DNA of 64,000 nt from Xanthobacteraceae bacterium (lineage in GTDB: Bacteria > Pseudomonadota > Alphaproteobacteria > Rhizobiales > Xanthobacteraceae): NCBI GenBank assembly GCA_019454205.1, contig CP075369.1, forward strand, positions 1,612,001 to 1,676,000, written 5' to 3'. The translations under genes and the position numbers were made by a program. The notes beneath the pieces are model-generated. The model made no database searches. It was not told the DNA's origin and saw only the letters and a program-made list of their open reading frames with translations. How positions within the stretch are numbered: the stretch's first letter is position 1; each line of letters begins with the position of its first letter. Below, piece after piece: positions 1 through 10,395 of the stretch.

Positions 1-2544
1 CGCCTGATAGTTTCCTTCGAGCACCGCATAGAACCCTTGCGGCAATTTCGTGCCGTCGATCTCGCGCTGGATTGCCGCCGCGATGGATGCGATGTCGGAA
101 CCGTCGGTATTCGCGAAGACCGCAATCCGGCGTTCCCCGTTTTCACGCTGAATCTGGTTCGGACCGTCGGTCTCGCGGATTTCCGCGATCTGCTTCGCAG
201 GAATCCATCCGCTCGGCGTCTGGATCAGGTACTCGCTTAGCCCCTGCGTCGTGCGAATGCGTTCGGGCAGCCGGATCACGACATCGTAGCGGCGATAGCC
301 ATCGACCACGCGTGAAACTACCCGCCCGCTGGAGAGGCGGCTGATCTGCTCGACGATGGCCGCAGGCTGCACGCCATAGAGGGCCGCTTTCTTGTGATCG
401 ACGCGGATTTCCAGATGCGGGATTAAAGCCTGTCGTTCGATTTGCAGATCACGCAACCCCGGCACGGATTCCAGTTTCGCGCGCAAAGCGGCCGCTTCGC
501 GGCGCAGGCCGTCGAGATCGTCGCCAAAGATTTTTACCGCGATTTCGGCGCGCACGCCGGAAAGCATGTGGTCGAGCCGGTGCGAGATCGGCTGGCCGAT
601 GTTCACCGCGACCGGCAAGAGCGAAAGCCGCGACCGGATTTCTTCGGCAATCTTCGGCTTCGACGCATCGCGCGTCATTTCGACTTCGATATCGGAGACG
701 TGGACGCCTTCCGCATGTTCGTCGAGTTCGGCGCGGCCGGTACGCCGCCCGACCGTTTTCACGCCCGGTATTTCGAGAATGAGCCGTTCGGCCACCGCGC
801 CGATGCGGCTGGACTCAGCCAGCGAGATGCCCGGATTGAAGGACATGTTCACAGTGAACGTGCCTTCGTTGAAGGGTGGCAGGAACGAACGGGGAAGCAG
901 GAATGCGCCGATCACCGCCGAGACGACGAGCACGCCCGCCAGCGTCATCACCATGCGTTGCCTGGCCAATGCAAAGTCCAGCAGCGCGCGGTTCTTATTC
1001 TTGAGCCACGTCACCACCCTGCTCTCGCGCTCGTGCAGCGATTTCATGCCGGGGAGCATGTAATAGGCCATCACCGGCGTCAGCGTGATGGACACGAACA
1101 GGCTCGCGAGAATCGCGACGATGTACGCCTGCCCCAGCGGCACGAACAGCCGCCCTTCGATGCCAGACAATGCGAACAGCGGAATGAAAACCAGAATGAT
1201 CACCAGCGTGGCGTAAACGATGCCGGAGCGCACTTCCTGACTCGCGGTCACCACCACCTCGAACACGCTGCGCGGATTCCCCGCCGCTGCGTTCTCGCGA
1301 AGCCGCCGGAAAATGTTTTCGACGTCCACCACGGCGTCGTCGACCAGTTCGCCGATGGCAATGGCAATGCCGCCGAGAGTCATGGTGTTGATCGACAACC
1401 CCGCATAATGAAATATCAAGGCGGTAATCAGGATCGAGACCGGGATTGCAGTCAGCGAAATCGCAGTCGTCCGCCAGTTTTGCAGGAACAGGAATAGAAT
1501 GACCGCGACCACGACGATTGCCTCGGCCAGCACCGTCTCCACGTTCCCGACCGAAGCCGAGATGAAATCGGCCTGCCTGAAAACCGGCTGATCGAGCTTG
1601 GTACCTTCGGGCAGCACGGTTGCGAGTTGTTTCAGCGCGTCTTCCAGTTTGCGTGTCAGGCTCACCGTATCGACATTCGGCTGTTTTTCGACAGAAACGA
1701 TGACGGCCGGATTTCCCATGTAACCGGCGTCACCGCGCTTCATGCGGGCGCCGTATTCGATTTCGCCAAGCTGGCGCAGATAAATCGAGCCGGAAGCATC
1801 GGTTGCGACCACGAGATTGCGAAGATCGTCGAGGCTGGTGGAGCGCGCGATGCCGCGGATCAGATATTCGCGCGAGCTTTGATCGGTAAAGCCGCCGCCA
1901 AGATTGGCGCCGAACGACGTCAACGCGCGCTCGATCTGCTCGTGCGAGACGTTGAACGCCCGCAGCGCGACCGGATTGATAGAAATGCGGAACTGTTTCA
2001 CCTCTCCGCCCATCGGAATCACCTGCGCAACGCCGGGAATGGTGAGCAACCGCGGACGGATGGTGAAATCGGCAAGCTCACGCAACGCCATTGGCGTCAG
2101 CTTCGGATTCGTCACCGCCACCATCAGCACCTGCCCCATCAGCGAACTGACCGGACCGAGTTGCGGCGTAATGCTGGGCGGCAACTGCTCGCGCACCAGC
2201 GCGATGCGTTCGTTCACCTGCTGGCGGCTGCGGAAGATTTCCGCGTCCCATCCGAACTCGACATAAATGATCGAAAGCCCGACACCGGAAACCGAACGCA
2301 CGCGTACCACACCCGGCAGGCCGTTCATCTGCGACTCGATTGGAAAGGTGACGAGTTGCTCCACTTCCTGCGGCGAATATCCTTCCGCTTCCGTCATGAT
2401 GGTGACGGTCGGGCGGTTGAGATCAGGCAGCACGTCGACCGGCAACTGGGTCAAGGCGAAGCCGCCATAGACCATCAGCGCGAATGAGAACGCGAGAACG
2501 AGAACCCGGTTCTTGAGAGAATTGCTGACGAGGAATGTGAACAT
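1..2544 (-). CDS. Heavy-metal RND efflux pump (CzcA/CusA family), 3' part outside window
   Basis: Inner-membrane proton-driven pump subunit of a tripartite heavy-metal exporter. Reading the minus strand from the ATG at 2544 gives 848 open codons up to the window edge, starting MFTFLVSNSLKNRVLV, which is the usual cytoplasmic start and first membrane helix of this family. The transmembrane-4 motif VDDAVVDVEN lies at about residues 401-410 and carries the acidic residues D402, D407 and E409 expected for proton relay in heavy-metal RND pumps. Full-length members have about 1,030-1,050 residues, so roughly 200 C-terminal residues are missing here. The start lies 4 bases after the stop of the adaptor gene, so the two are one operon. 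The motif differs from the Cu/Ag-type CusA motif (VDAAIVMIEN), so the metal cannot be named. Confidence 0.93.
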   Translation of the reverse strand, partial: MFTFLVSNSLKNRVLVLAFSFALMVYGGFALTQLPVDVLPDLNRPTVTIMTEAEGYSPQEVEQLVTFPIESQMNGLPGVVRVRSVSGVGLSIIYVEFGWDAEIFRSRQQVNERIALVREQLPPSITPQLGPVSSLMGQVLMVAVTNPKLTPMALRELADFTIRPRLLTIPGVAQVIPMGGEVKQFRISINPVALRAFNVSHEQIERALTSFGANLGGGFTDQSSREYLIRGIARSTSLDDLRNLVVATDASGSIYLRQLGEIEYGARMKRGDAGYMGNPAVIVSVEKQPNVDTVSLTRKLEDALKQLATVLPEGTKLDQPVFRQADFISASVGNVETVLAEAIVVVAVILFLFLQNWRTTAISLTAIPVSILITALIFHYAGLSINTMTLGGIAIAIGELVDDAVVDVENIFRRLRENAAAGNPRSVFEVVVTASQEVRSGIVYATLVIILVFIPLFALSGIEGRLFVPLGQAYIVAILASLFVSITLTPVMAYYMLPGMKSLHERESRVVTWLKNKNRALLDFALARQRMVMTLAGVLVVSAVIGAFLLPRSFLPPFNEGTFTVNMSFNPGISLAESSRIGAVAERLILEIPGVKTVGRRTGRAELDEHAEGVHVSDIEVEMTRDASKPKIAEEIRSRLSLLPVAVNIGQPISHRLDHMLSGVRAEIAVKIFGDDLDGLRREAAALRAKLESVPGLRDLQIERQALIPHLEIRVDHKKAALYGVQPAAIVEQISRLSSGRVVSRVVDGYRRYDVVIRLPERIRTTQGLSEYLIQTPSGWIPAKQIAEIRETDGPNQIQRENGERRIAVFANTDGSDIASIAAAIQREIDGTKLPQGFYAVLEGNYQA

Positions 2545-2548
2545 CGCG

Positions 2549-4174
2549 TCACCGCACCTGTTCGATCAGTTCGGTGCCCTGCACGACGATCCGCTTGCCG
2601 TTCTCGATGCCGGCCGTCACCAGCACGTTCTCCGCGTCCAGCGCCTCGATCTTGACTTCACGCGGCTGGAACCGCTCCGCGCTTACCTGCTCGAACACGA
2701 CATGCAGGCCGTTCGCCGCACGCACCACCGCTGTGCGCGGCAAGGCGATCCCTTTGCGTTCATCCGGCAGTTTGACGAACACCGACACGAACTGCCCTGC
2801 CCAGACCCCATTAGTCTCGCCATCGATAGCGAAGTGAATCGGGATTGCCTGATTGCGCAGTGCCGCACCGCTGCCACGGAACGCAAGGCTGACGCTGTGA
2901 CCGTTATGGTTGCGCGCGCTTGCGGCCTTGAGGTCCGGCAAGGCCTCGAAGCTGAGCGCCTCAACCCAGAGCCGCGACGGATCGACGATCTGAAACACGA
3001 CCGTATTCGGCTGCGCAAGCTGGCCCGCGATGGTGTTCGTTTCGGCGATAACGCCCGAAACCGGCGCAATCAGCGCCTCCGGTTCGGCGCGCGTCTTGTC
3101 GAGCGCGATCTTCCGGTCACGCAAGCCCTGCAATTCCAGCCGCGCTTCATCGAGCTGCGTGCGCGAGATCGTGTTGGTCTCCGCGAGTTTTTCGTATCGC
3201 GCCACGCGGCGCTCAAGAATTGAAATCTGCTGGAGCAGCTCGCCTTCCTTCTGGCGCATGTCCGAGATGTCGATGGTCTGCACCGGCGGCGAGACATAGG
3301 CGAGTACCTGACCCTTTTCGACGCGCGAACCAAGCACGGGAAACCCGGCCGGCGGCGGCAGCAATCTTCCTGCGAGAGTCGATTGCACGTAGCCGCTCGC
3401 ATTCGGGTCGGGAATGATGCGGCCCGGAAGCTCCAGGGACTTTGCGTGCTGCCCTTCTTTCACGACCAGCGTGCGAATGGTGAGCAGCCGCTGCACCGGC
3501 TTCGGCACGAAAATCGTGCCGTCCGGTAGACGTTGCGAGGCGTCGCGACTGGCCTGCGTGCGTTTGTTGTCGTCGTGGCCTTCATGCGCACGCGCGCTGT
3601 CAGTCGCGAACGCCGCCAGCATGAAAGCGAGCACGGATGCACCGCCAATCCGCAATGCACGCGGGAAATGCCGAGCGAACATTACGCCGGACAGGAAAAC
3701 CGTAGCGGCAATAAGCGCAGCGAGAATAACCCACCACAATGAACGCGCAGGCGCTGCGTTCGCCTCGCGCGGCGTATCGAGGATGGTCAACGTGAGAACA
3801 TCAACCTTGTCGCCGGCCGTCACCGTGAAAATAAGATCGTAATGGTCGGCGCCTTTCGCCCACGGTGCTGCAATTCGATAGATGCCCTCACCCACGGCTT
3901 CCGCAGCTTGCGGACCAGATGGCGTTTCGACTTCCACCGTCGCTCCATTCACCGGCTCGTTGGTCGCGAAGCGGTCGAGATAAAGCGTGAGCGCGCCGTC
4001 GCGCAACACCGCGACAAGCTGGAACGCATCCGATTCTGCCTCGCCGCGCGGCGTAAGGCTTTGCGACACGGGCGCGGACGTATTGTGGTCGTGCCCCTCG
4101 TGCGCGTTGGCAGCGGGAGTGGATACGGCAACGAAGCCGATCAGGAGCAGGCTGAGCGCGAACGATACGCGCAT
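2549..4174 (-). CDS. RND efflux periplasmic adaptor (CzcB/CusB-like) with N-terminal His-rich membrane extension
   Basis: Membrane-fusion protein linking the RND pump to an outer-membrane channel. It has 541 residues, longer than the usual 380-420. Residues 1-24 are a signal peptide followed by a His-rich AHEGHDHN segment. A beta-rich region follows, then two hydrophobic segments (about 145-168 and 176-192), then a second AHEGHDDN segment at about 195. The normal adaptor begins near residue 225: a split lipoyl domain (GRLLPPPAGFPVLGSRVEKGQVLAYV), an alpha-helical hairpin rich in Glu/Arg/Leu (about 305-355), then the beta-barrel domains. The extension looks like a small secreted metal-binding protein fused to the adaptor. 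The gene is the middle one of a three-gene metal-resistance operon. Confidence 0.9.
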   Translation of the reverse strand: MRVSFALSLLLIGFVAVSTPAANAHEGHDHNTSAPVSQSLTPRGEAESDAFQLVAVLRDGALTLYLDRFATNEPVNGATVEVETPSGPQAAEAVGEGIYRIAAPWAKGADHYDLIFTVTAGDKVDVLTLTILDTPREANAAPARSLWWVILAALIAATVFLSGVMFARHFPRALRIGGASVLAFMLAAFATDSARAHEGHDDNKRTQASRDASQRLPDGTIFVPKPVQRLLTIRTLVVKEGQHAKSLELPGRIIPDPNASGYVQSTLAGRLLPPPAGFPVLGSRVEKGQVLAYVSPPVQTIDISDMRQKEGELLQQISILERRVARYEKLAETNTISRTQLDEARLELQGLRDRKIALDKTRAEPEALIAPVSGVIAETNTIAGQLAQPNTVVFQIVDPSRLWVEALSFEALPDLKAASARNHNGHSVSLAFRGSGAALRNQAIPIHFAIDGETNGVWAGQFVSVFVKLPDERKGIALPRTAVVRAANGLHVVFEQVSAERFQPREVKIEALDAENVLVTAGIENGKRIVVQGTELIEQVR

Positions 4175-4249
4175 GGGGGAAATCCTTTGCCGGAACGAGT
4201 CCTGCGCGCGCCCCGAGAGCGCACGCGCGAAAGCGGGGTTACCGCTCGA

Positions 4250-4627
4250 TCAGGCGAAGGTTTTTGGAGGGCCGGAAATATCCGAGGCAAGCGATGGCTG
4301 ATCGCTTACGGCAATGCCGGGCGCGATAGACGCGCGAACCAGAGGAGGAAAAGAAATAACGGTCGAAGCGGAAATCGCTGCGCTCACGCAACCTGCGCCA
4401 CAAGCGCAGCACGTTCCGCCGCAAATCGCGCAGACGCCGGACTGCGCGTGTTCGACGGCAGTGACGATAGTTTCTTTCGCTTCCAACTGCGTAGCGCCTA
4501 CATCCGCTTGCGTGTCGGCAGAAACGGCCGCGGCTGCATTGTGCTGATGCCGCTCATGCGCATTCGCCACCGTCCCGCCGAGCGCGAGAACAACCGCAAA
4601 CATCGTGAGCACGATCAGCTTACGCAT
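4250..4627 (-). CDS. Small secreted Cys/His-rich protein, probable metal binder
   Basis: A 125-residue protein not recognised as a named family. The first 23 residues are a signal peptide ending in ANA, followed by HERHQHN. A cysteine-rich stretch CAICGGTCCACGAGC is at about residues 64-78 and would suit metal coordination; the rest is Ala/Ser-rich. I chose the ATG at 4627 because the signal peptide begins there; an in-frame GTG at 4642 adds five residues. It is the first gene of the efflux operon, 75 bases upstream of the adaptor. By position and composition it may be a periplasmic metal scavenger. That role is inference. Confidence 0.6.
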   Translation of the reverse strand: MRKLIVLTMFAVVLALGGTVANAHERHQHNAAAAVSADTQADVGATQLEAKETIVTAVEHAQSGVCAICGGTCCACGAGCVSAAISASTVISFPPLVRASIAPGIAVSDQPSLASDISGPPKTFA

Positions 4628-4748
4628 GAGGAGCGCATACACCGCGCCGGGGATTCTGAACAGGGCGAAGTTGCCGCTGCTATCTTGTATCCCTAACAGC
4701 GCACCAAACTCGCAATGATGTGATGAGAAGCTGGCGGGCCGCGACCGA

Positions 4749-4763
4749 TAGTGATGATCACTA
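4749..4763. promoter_or_regulatory. Perfect palindrome upstream of higBA, possible operator
   Basis: TAGTGAT-G-ATCACTA is a perfect 7-base inverted repeat around one central base, about 100 bases upstream of the first higB start. HigA antitoxins repress their own operon by binding palindromes, so this is a candidate operator. It could instead be part of an element boundary. Confidence 0.35.
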
Positions 4764-4860
4764 CGTTTACGCTATAGCCCTCAAAATCAATATCATCTCC
4801 GCTCGGAGCGAGCCGTAAAGCGTCGCTTGACGCTATCCAGTCTTCCAAATAGTGTGCGGC

Positions 4861-5172
4861 ATGAAGATTCGGAACGTGGTCCATCCGGGCTTGCGCTCTC
4901 TCATCGCAGAGGACGAACCGGCCGGCCCGCGAAGCATCGACGTTTCGAGGTTGCGGCGCATCCTGTCTTTCCTTCAGGACATGGCCGGGGCATCGGAGCT
5001 TCGCTGCGTCGCCGGCTGGACGGTTCAACCGCCGTCCGGTGCCGGACGGGGAAAATGGGAGCTACGGGCCGCACCGGTCGGCGCGCTCACGTTCAAAATC
5101 GACGCACCGGGCGGCGAGATCGCTGACCTTGACTATGAGGGAACGGCTGAAACGTGGGCGCAAGCGCAATGA
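4861..5172 (+). CDS. higB: HigB-like toxin (RelE/ParE superfamily)
   Basis: A 103-residue protein beginning MKIRNVVHPGLRSLIAED and ending with the LDYEGTAETW-type tail. Layout, the LRRILSFLQDM helix and the central RCVAGWTVQPP...GKWELRA strand region fit the HigB branch of ribosome-dependent mRNA-cutting toxins. The GTG at 4852 is an alternative start three codons upstream. The stop overlaps the antitoxin start by four bases (ATGA), the toxin-first order typical of higBA. This module may stabilise the element in the chromosome. Confidence 0.82.
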   Translation: MKIRNVVHPGLRSLIAEDEPAGPRSIDVSRLRRILSFLQDMAGASELRCVAGWTVQPPSGAGRGKWELRAAPVGALTFKIDAPGGEIADLDYEGTAETWAQAQ

Positions 5173-5489
5173 CCAGCATCCGAATGAAGGCCCCCGCCCA
5201 TCCCGGCGGCTTCGTGAAGACCGAGGTGATCGAACCTCTCGGCCTGTCGGTCACGGCCGCCGCCGGGGTTCTGGGCATCACCCGTGCGGCCTTGTCAGCC
5301 CTGCTCAATGAGCGGGCCGATCTTTCGCCGGAAATGGCGATCCGCATCGAGAAGGCGTTCGGCGTTTCGATGGAAACCCTCATGCGGATGCAGAACAGCT
5401 TCGACATCGCCGAGGCACGGAAGAAGGCGGAGGCGGTCAACGTCGCCCCCTATTCCGGCAAGCCGCCGCAGCGAAATCTCCCGTCATGA
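5169..5489 (+). CDS. higA: HigA-family antitoxin, helix-turn-helix
   Basis: A 106-residue DNA-binding antidote. It has the family N-terminus [55 protein letters not shown] in pieces: the HTH lies at about residues 30-55 and the 'S.EMA.RI..AFG' signature follows. The start is the ATG overlapping the toxin stop. It should neutralise the preceding HigB and autoregulate the pair, perhaps through the palindrome at 4749-4763. Confidence 0.88.
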   Translation: MTSIRMKAPAHPGGFVKTEVIEPLGLSVTAAAGVLGITRAALSALLNERADLSPEMAIRIEKAFGVSMETLMRMQNSFDIAEARKKAEAVNVAPYSGKPPQRNLPS

Positions 5490-5553
5490 CCCGTTCAATC
5501 TCAGCAAACTTCGGGGCAGAGGCTCGCGCACCCAAAAGAAAGCCGTCCACCAC

Positions 5554-8500
5554 ATGAAGCTCGAAGAAATCAAGTCTGGCCTGAGTCTATCCGGGATCGA
5601 ACCGTCCCAAGTCGTGACGGTCGTTGCTGTCGTGCCCCTTGGGGAAGGCTCTGTCCAGCTCATCTACCGGACGCCGGACGGCGCGATGAAGGAACGGCTT
5701 CTCAACAGGGGCGACGAGCCTTCGGTCGATGTCGCCACGGCCGAGCGTCCCTTCTCCTTCGACGGTGACGGCGCGGCTTTCCAGCTTGCTTGCGAGGCGA
5801 AGCGGATCGACCTCGCCTTCCTCTTTGATCCGATGATGGCCGTCCACAGCTCGAATGTGGAACCGCTGCCTCACCAGATCACCGCCGTCTATGAGTCGCT
5901 TCTGCCCCGGCAGCCCTTGCGGTTCGTCCTCGCGGACGATCCCGGTGCCGGCAAGACGATCATGGCGGGCCTCTATATCCGCGAACTCATCATGCGCGCG
6001 GATTCACACCGTATCCTGATCGTCGCGCCCGGTAGCCTTGTCGAGCAATGGCGAGACGAGCTTTACGAGAAATTCGGTCTGGAGTTTCACGTCTATTCGC
6101 CGCTTCTGGAGCAGACCTCGCCGAGCGGAAACCCGTTCGACGACTATCCCCGCCTTATCGTCCGGCTCGATCAGCTCTCCCGCAACGAGGAGCTTCAGGA
6201 CAAGCTTTGCGCGCCGGGCTGGGATTTGGCCGTCTTCGACGAAGCGCACAAACTCTCCGCGCACTATTTCGGTTCCAAGCTGGAAAAGACGGGCCGTTTC
6301 CGCTTCGCCGAGAAGCTGGGCGCGCATGTCCGGCACCTTTTGTTGATGACGGCGACGCCGCACAACGGCAAGGAAGAGGACTACCAGCTTTTCCTTTCAT
6401 TGCTCGATTCCGACCGCTTCTACGGCAAGTTCCGCGACGGCGTTCACAAGGTCGACGCCTCCGACCTCATGCGCCGCATGGTCAAGGAGGAACTGGTCAA
6501 GTTCGACGGCACGCCGCTCTTCCCAGAGCGCAAGGCGTACACCGTCAACTACGAACTCTCGCAGATCGAAGCGGCCTTGTATGAGGCCGTGACCAACTAT
6601 GTGCAGACCGAAATGGGCAAGGCTGACCAACTCGAAGGCGCGCGCAAGGGATCGGTCGGCTTTGCCCTTACCGCGCTGCAACGGCGTCTCGCTTCAAGTC
6701 CCGAAGCGATCTTCCAATCGCTGAAGCGCCGCCGCGAGCGGCTTGAGAACCGGCTGCGCGACGAAAAGCTCGGCATCAAGGGGCGGCACGCCCTCGCCGA
6801 GACCTATGCCGGCGCGCCGGAGGACGATGACGACCTGAGCGCGGAGGAGCAGGAGACCCTTGAGGAAAACCTGATCGACGACGCCACGGCGGCCAAGACC
6901 GTTGTCGAGCTTGAGGCCGAGATCGTCATCCTGAAGGGGCTGGAGGAGCAGGCCAAGGCCGTCGTCGCCTCCGGGCAGGATCGCAAATGGGATGAGTTGT
7001 CAAGAATCCTTCAGAATCACCCTGAAACCCGCGACGCCGCCGGTCGGCAGCGCAAGATCATCATCTTCTCCGAACACCGCGACACGCTGAATTACCTTCA
7101 GGCGCGGATTGCCGGCGTGCTTGGCAATCCCGACGCCATCGTGGCCATCCACGGCGGCACCCATCGGGACGAGCGCCGTCGCCTTCAGGCGCTCTTTCGC
7201 TCCGATCCCGATGTCCGGGTGCTGGTGGCGACCGACGCCGCAGGCGAAGGCGTCAATCTTCAGAACGCGAACCTCATGGTCAACTATGACCTGCCGTGGA
7301 ACCCGAACCGGCTGGAACAGCGGTTTGGCCGTATCCACCGCATCGGGCAGACCGAGGTTTGCCACCTGTGGAATCTGGTCGCCAAGGAGACCCGCGAAGG
7401 CGATGTCTATCACCGCCTGCTTCTGAAGCTGGAGGTCGAGAGCCAAGCCCTGCACGGGCGCGTATTCGACATTCTTGGCGAGGTCTTCGAGGAGACCAGC
7501 CTAAAGGATTTGCTGGTCGAGGCGATCCGCTACGGCGACCGGCCCGAAGTCCGCGCCCGCCTGACGCAGAAGATCGACAAGGCGCTCGACCACGATCACC
7601 TAAAATCCCTCTTGAATCGCAACGCGCTCGCCCAGGAGACGATGAGCGCGGATCGACTGTTCGCCGTGAAGGAGGAAATGGAGAAGGCGGAGGCCCGACG
7701 GCTTCAGCCCTACTTCGTCCGTGCCTTCTTCTCCAAGGCCCTCGACGCGCTCGGCGGCACAGCGCATCCGCGCGAGGCCGGCCGTTATGAGATCAGCCAT
7801 GTTCCTTCGGTGATCCGCGAGCGTGACCGCCGCCTGACCGGCCGGAACCGCCGCGACCATGAGCCGGTCTTGCGGCGCTACAGCCGCATTTGCTTTGAAC
7901 GTCAGGCCATCCAACCGCTCGACAAGGCGGGACTGGAGCGCGCCGTTCTCATGCACCCCGGCCATCCGCTCATGCTCGCCATGTCGGATATGATCCTGGA
8001 GCAGCACACCAACCTTCTCCGGCAGGGTTCGATCCTTGTTGACCCGTCCGATGAAGGACTCGACCCGGCGCTGCTGATCCTGCTGACGCATGAGATCAAG
8101 TCCGGCGACAACACCGTGCTATCCAAGCGCCTGCAATTCGTGCGGGTTGCCCCGGATGGGCAGGCGAGCTTCGCCGGATGGGCGCCTCATCTCGACCTTG
8201 AGCCTTTGCCGGAGGCCGAGCGCCCCTTGCTCAAGGACGTGCTCGACGCGCCTTGGCTGTCCTCCGGTCAGGAGGCGCGTGCCTTGTCCCTTGCCGCGAC
8301 GACGCTGGTGCCGGAGCACTATGGCGAGGTCGCGCAGCGGCGCATCGACCATGTGGAAAAGACCCTGAACGCCGTCCATGAGCGGCTGAGCAAGGAAATC
8401 GCCTTCTGGCAGGATCGTTGGATGAAACTGAAGGACGACGCCGAAGTCGGAAAGGACGTGCGGCTCAACCTTCAGAATGTCGAGCGCACGCTTGGCGACC

Positions 8501-9066
8501 TTCAGGGCCGTTTGGACAATCGGAAGAAAGAGCTTCAGGCCATGCGCCATGTCGTGAACGGCACGCCGGTCGTGCTGGGCGCGGCGCTGATCGTGCCGGC
8601 AGGCTTGATGAACAAGCTGCGCGGCGACGAGCCGGCCGACCCGGTGGCGGCGACCTTCGCGGCCGACGCGGCGGCCCGCTCGCGCATCGAGCATCTTGCC
8701 ATGTCGGCCGTCCGGCAGGCCGAGGAAGCGCGCGGTTGCCGCGTCGTCGATGTTTCCGCCGCAAAATGCGGCTGGGATTTGACTTCATACCCGCCAGCCG
8801 TGGACGGCAGGCAGCCCGATCCCAAGCACATAGAGGTGAAGGGCCGGGTGAAGGGCGCGAGCACCATCACGATCACCCGCAACGAAATGCTCTACGCCTT
8901 CAATCAGGGTGACAAGTTCGTGTTGGCGGTCGCCATCGTCGGCGAGGACGATGCCATCGACGGCCCGCACTATATTCCCAGCCCGTTCGACCGGGAACCC
9001 GGCTGGGGCGTCGCGTCCATCAATTTCAGTTTGGGCGATCTGCTCGCCAAAGCAGAGGCTCGATGA
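5554..9066 (+). CDS. SNF2-like DEAH helicase with C-terminal DUF3883 (HmaA-like / DrmD-like defence helicase)
   Basis: A 1,170-residue superfamily 2 ATPase, predicted to translocate on DNA. Walker A is DPGAGKT (K134), the DEAH box is D229-H232, motif III is TATP at 266-269, and motif VI is [11 protein letters not shown] at 589-599. A long helical region follows. The C-terminus (about 1050-1170) resembles DUF3883 and holds GWD (D1075) and IEVKG (E1094, K1096), a spacing compatible with a PD-(D/E)XK-type nuclease site. The start is set at the ATG 65 bases after the antitoxin stop; the frame is open further upstream but overlaps higA. It overlaps the next gene by four bases. With the DUF1156 methylase and DUF499 ATPase it forms a helicase-methylase-ATPase defence set. 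Confidence 0.88.
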   Translation: MKLEEIKSGLSLSGIEPSQVVTVVAVVPLGEGSVQLIYRTPDGAMKERLLNRGDEPSVDVATAERPFSFDGDGAAFQLACEAKRIDLAFLFDPMMAVHSSNVEPLPHQITAVYESLLPRQPLRFVLADDPGAGKTIMAGLYIRELIMRADSHRILIVAPGSLVEQWRDELYEKFGLEFHVYSPLLEQTSPSGNPFDDYPRLIVRLDQLSRNEELQDKLCAPGWDLAVFDEAHKLSAHYFGSKLEKTGRFRFAEKLGAHVRHLLLMTATPHNGKEEDYQLFLSLLDSDRFYGKFRDGVHKVDASDLMRRMVKEELVKFDGTPLFPERKAYTVNYELSQIEAALYEAVTNYVQTEMGKADQLEGARKGSVGFALTALQRRLASSPEAIFQSLKRRRERLENRLRDEKLGIKGRHALAETYAGAPEDDDDLSAEEQETLEENLIDDATAAKTVVELEAEIVILKGLEEQAKAVVASGQDRKWDELSRILQNHPETRDAAGRQRKIIIFSEHRDTLNYLQARIAGVLGNPDAIVAIHGGTHRDERRRLQALFRSDPDVRVLVATDAAGEGVNLQNANLMVNYDLPWNPNRLEQRFGRIHRIGQTEVCHLWNLVAKETREGDVYHRLLLKLEVESQALHGRVFDILGEVFEETSLKDLLVEAIRYGDRPEVRARLTQKIDKALDHDHLKSLLNRNALAQETMSADRLFAVKEEMEKAEARRLQPYFVRAFFSKALDALGGTAHPREAGRYEISHVPSVIRERDRRLTGRNRRDHEPVLRRYSRICFERQAIQPLDKAGLERAVLMHPGHPLMLAMSDMILEQHTNLLRQGSILVDPSDEGLDPALLILLTHEIKSGDNTVLSKRLQFVRVAPDGQASFAGWAPHLDLEPLPEAERPLLKDVLDAPWLSSGQEARALSLAATTLVPEHYGEVAQRRIDHVEKTLNAVHERLSKEIAFWQDRWMKLKDDAEVGKDVRLNLQNVERTLGDLQGRLDNRKKELQAMRHVVNGTPVVLGAALIVPAGLMNKLRGDEPADPVAATFAADAAARSRIEHLAMSAVRQAEEARGCRVVDVSAAKCGWDLTSYPPAVDGRQPDPKHIEVKGRVKGASTITITRNEMLYAFNQGDKFVLAVAIVGEDDAIDGPHYIPSPFDREPGWGVASINFSLGDLLAKAEAR

Positions 9067-10394
9067 CCGCGCTACGTCTCGACACGCTATCGCTGACGAA
9101 TTTCCGCTGCTTCGCCCATTGCGAGGTCGCGTTCCACCCCAACCTGACTGTTCTGGTCGCGGAGAACGGCAGCGGTAAAACTGCCGTGCTCGACGCCGCC
9201 GGAGCTGCGCTGTCGGTATTCGTCAACGCGATCTATTCGCCGGAAAAGCTGCGGCGAATCGAGCGGAGCGACGTGCGCCTGATCCCCGGTCAGGAGCGCA
9301 GGATGTCCCCATGCCTTCCGACCGAATACGAAGCGCAGGCAACCGTTCAGGGTACGGCCGTGACATGGAAGAGCGCCGTTAGAACCTACGGTGACAAAGT
9401 GCGTCCTGGCTTCCGGCACCTTGGCCCAATGAAAGCGGCTGCGCAGCCATTCCTATCCGATACGGCTGTTCTTCCGCTCATTGCCTATTACGGAACGGGT
9501 CGCCTCTGGAACGAGCAACGGCAGACCGAATATCGCCGTTCCTCCGTCACCAATGTCGGAGAGCGCGTCGCTGGCTATGCCGATTGCCTCACGTCGTCTT
9601 CGTCCTTCAAGGGCATTTCGGCATGGTTCGAGCACCGTTTCAGGCAGACGGCATCGCCGTCATTCCGGGAGAGTCTGCAAGCCAATCTCGCGATGATCGA
9701 AGGCGTGAAGACTGCCACAGACACGGTTCTTCAGCCGACCGGCTGGTCAAGTCTCCGCTGGGATGACGAGCTTCATACGCTGACCGCCAAGCACGAGACG
9801 CGGGGCGAGCTGCCGCTGTCCATGCTGAGCGACGGCGTGCGCACCATGCTTGCGCTTGTCGCCGATGTTGCGCGTCGCTGCGCCAGCCTCAATCCGCAAC
9901 TGAGTGATCGGGCCGCCATCAAGACCCCCGGCGTTCTCATCGTCGATGAAGTGGACATGCACCTGCATCCCCGCTGGCAGCAGCAGGTGCTCGGCTTGCT
10001 GCAAAGCGCGTTCCCGGCCCTACAGATCATCGTCAGCACGCACAGCCCGCATGTCCTTTCGACCGTCGATAAGTCGTCGATCCGCGTCTTCCATATCGAC
10101 GGCGACGATACGCGCATCGAAACCCCCCTGATCCAGACACGGGGCGTTGAGAGCGCCGATGTGCTGGCCTCGGTCATGGGCGTGGACCCGGTCCCGCAGA
10201 CGGAAGAGTCGAGCGACTTGAACGCCTACCGCGCCCTCATTGAGGACGGCAAGGCAGACACGCCGGAAGCAACGTCTCTGCGGGAACGCCTGGTCGCGCA
10301 TTTTGGGGCGACGCATCCGTTGATATTGGAGTCCGACCGGCTCCTCCGCTTCCAGCGGTTCCGGCTTGCCAAGAACCGGACGGACGGAGCCTGA
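9063..10394 (+). CDS. SMC/OLD-like AAA ATPase (PtuA/RecF-type), embedded in the defence operon
   Basis: A 443-residue ABC-type ATPase. The N-terminus [14 protein letters not shown] is the RecF/SMC opening strand-loop. Walker A is ENGSGKT at 34-40, the signature-like LSDGVRTM lies near residues 256-263, Walker B is LIVDEVD (D295, E296) followed by HLHPRW, and the H-loop is STHSPH near 327. There is no obvious TOPRIM domain, so this is closer to Septu PtuA than to OLD nucleases. It starts within the helicase stop (ATGA) and is followed after one base by an HNH nuclease gene. The expected role is a nucleotide-controlled sensor that regulates the nuclease partner. Confidence 0.86.
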   Translation: MTALRLDTLSLTNFRCFAHCEVAFHPNLTVLVAENGSGKTAVLDAAGAALSVFVNAIYSPEKLRRIERSDVRLIPGQERRMSPCLPTEYEAQATVQGTAVTWKSAVRTYGDKVRPGFRHLGPMKAAAQPFLSDTAVLPLIAYYGTGRLWNEQRQTEYRRSSVTNVGERVAGYADCLTSSSSFKGISAWFEHRFRQTASPSFRESLQANLAMIEGVKTATDTVLQPTGWSSLRWDDELHTLTAKHETRGELPLSMLSDGVRTMLALVADVARRCASLNPQLSDRAAIKTPGVLIVDEVDMHLHPRWQQQVLGLLQSAFPALQIIVSTHSPHVLSTVDKSSIRVFHIDGDDTRIETPLIQTRGVESADVLASVMGVDPVPQTEESSDLNAYRALIEDGKADTPEATSLRERLVAHFGATHPLILESDRLLRFQRFRLAKNRTDGA

Positions 10395-10395
10395 C

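Noticed and set aside
442..2487. Long plus-strand open frames opposite the RND pump (351 and 286 codons)
   Set aside because: They are His/Arg-rich antisense shadows of a clear RND transporter on the minus strand and have no recognisable domain.
4628..4860. Left attachment site as a copy of the tRNA-Ser 3' end
   Set aside because: I found only a six-base TGGCGG match, which is not enough to call a direct repeat.
9063..10394. OLD-family nuclease
   Set aside because: The ATPase part fits, but no TOPRIM domain follows it and the protein is short; a separate HNH nuclease is encoded next to it.
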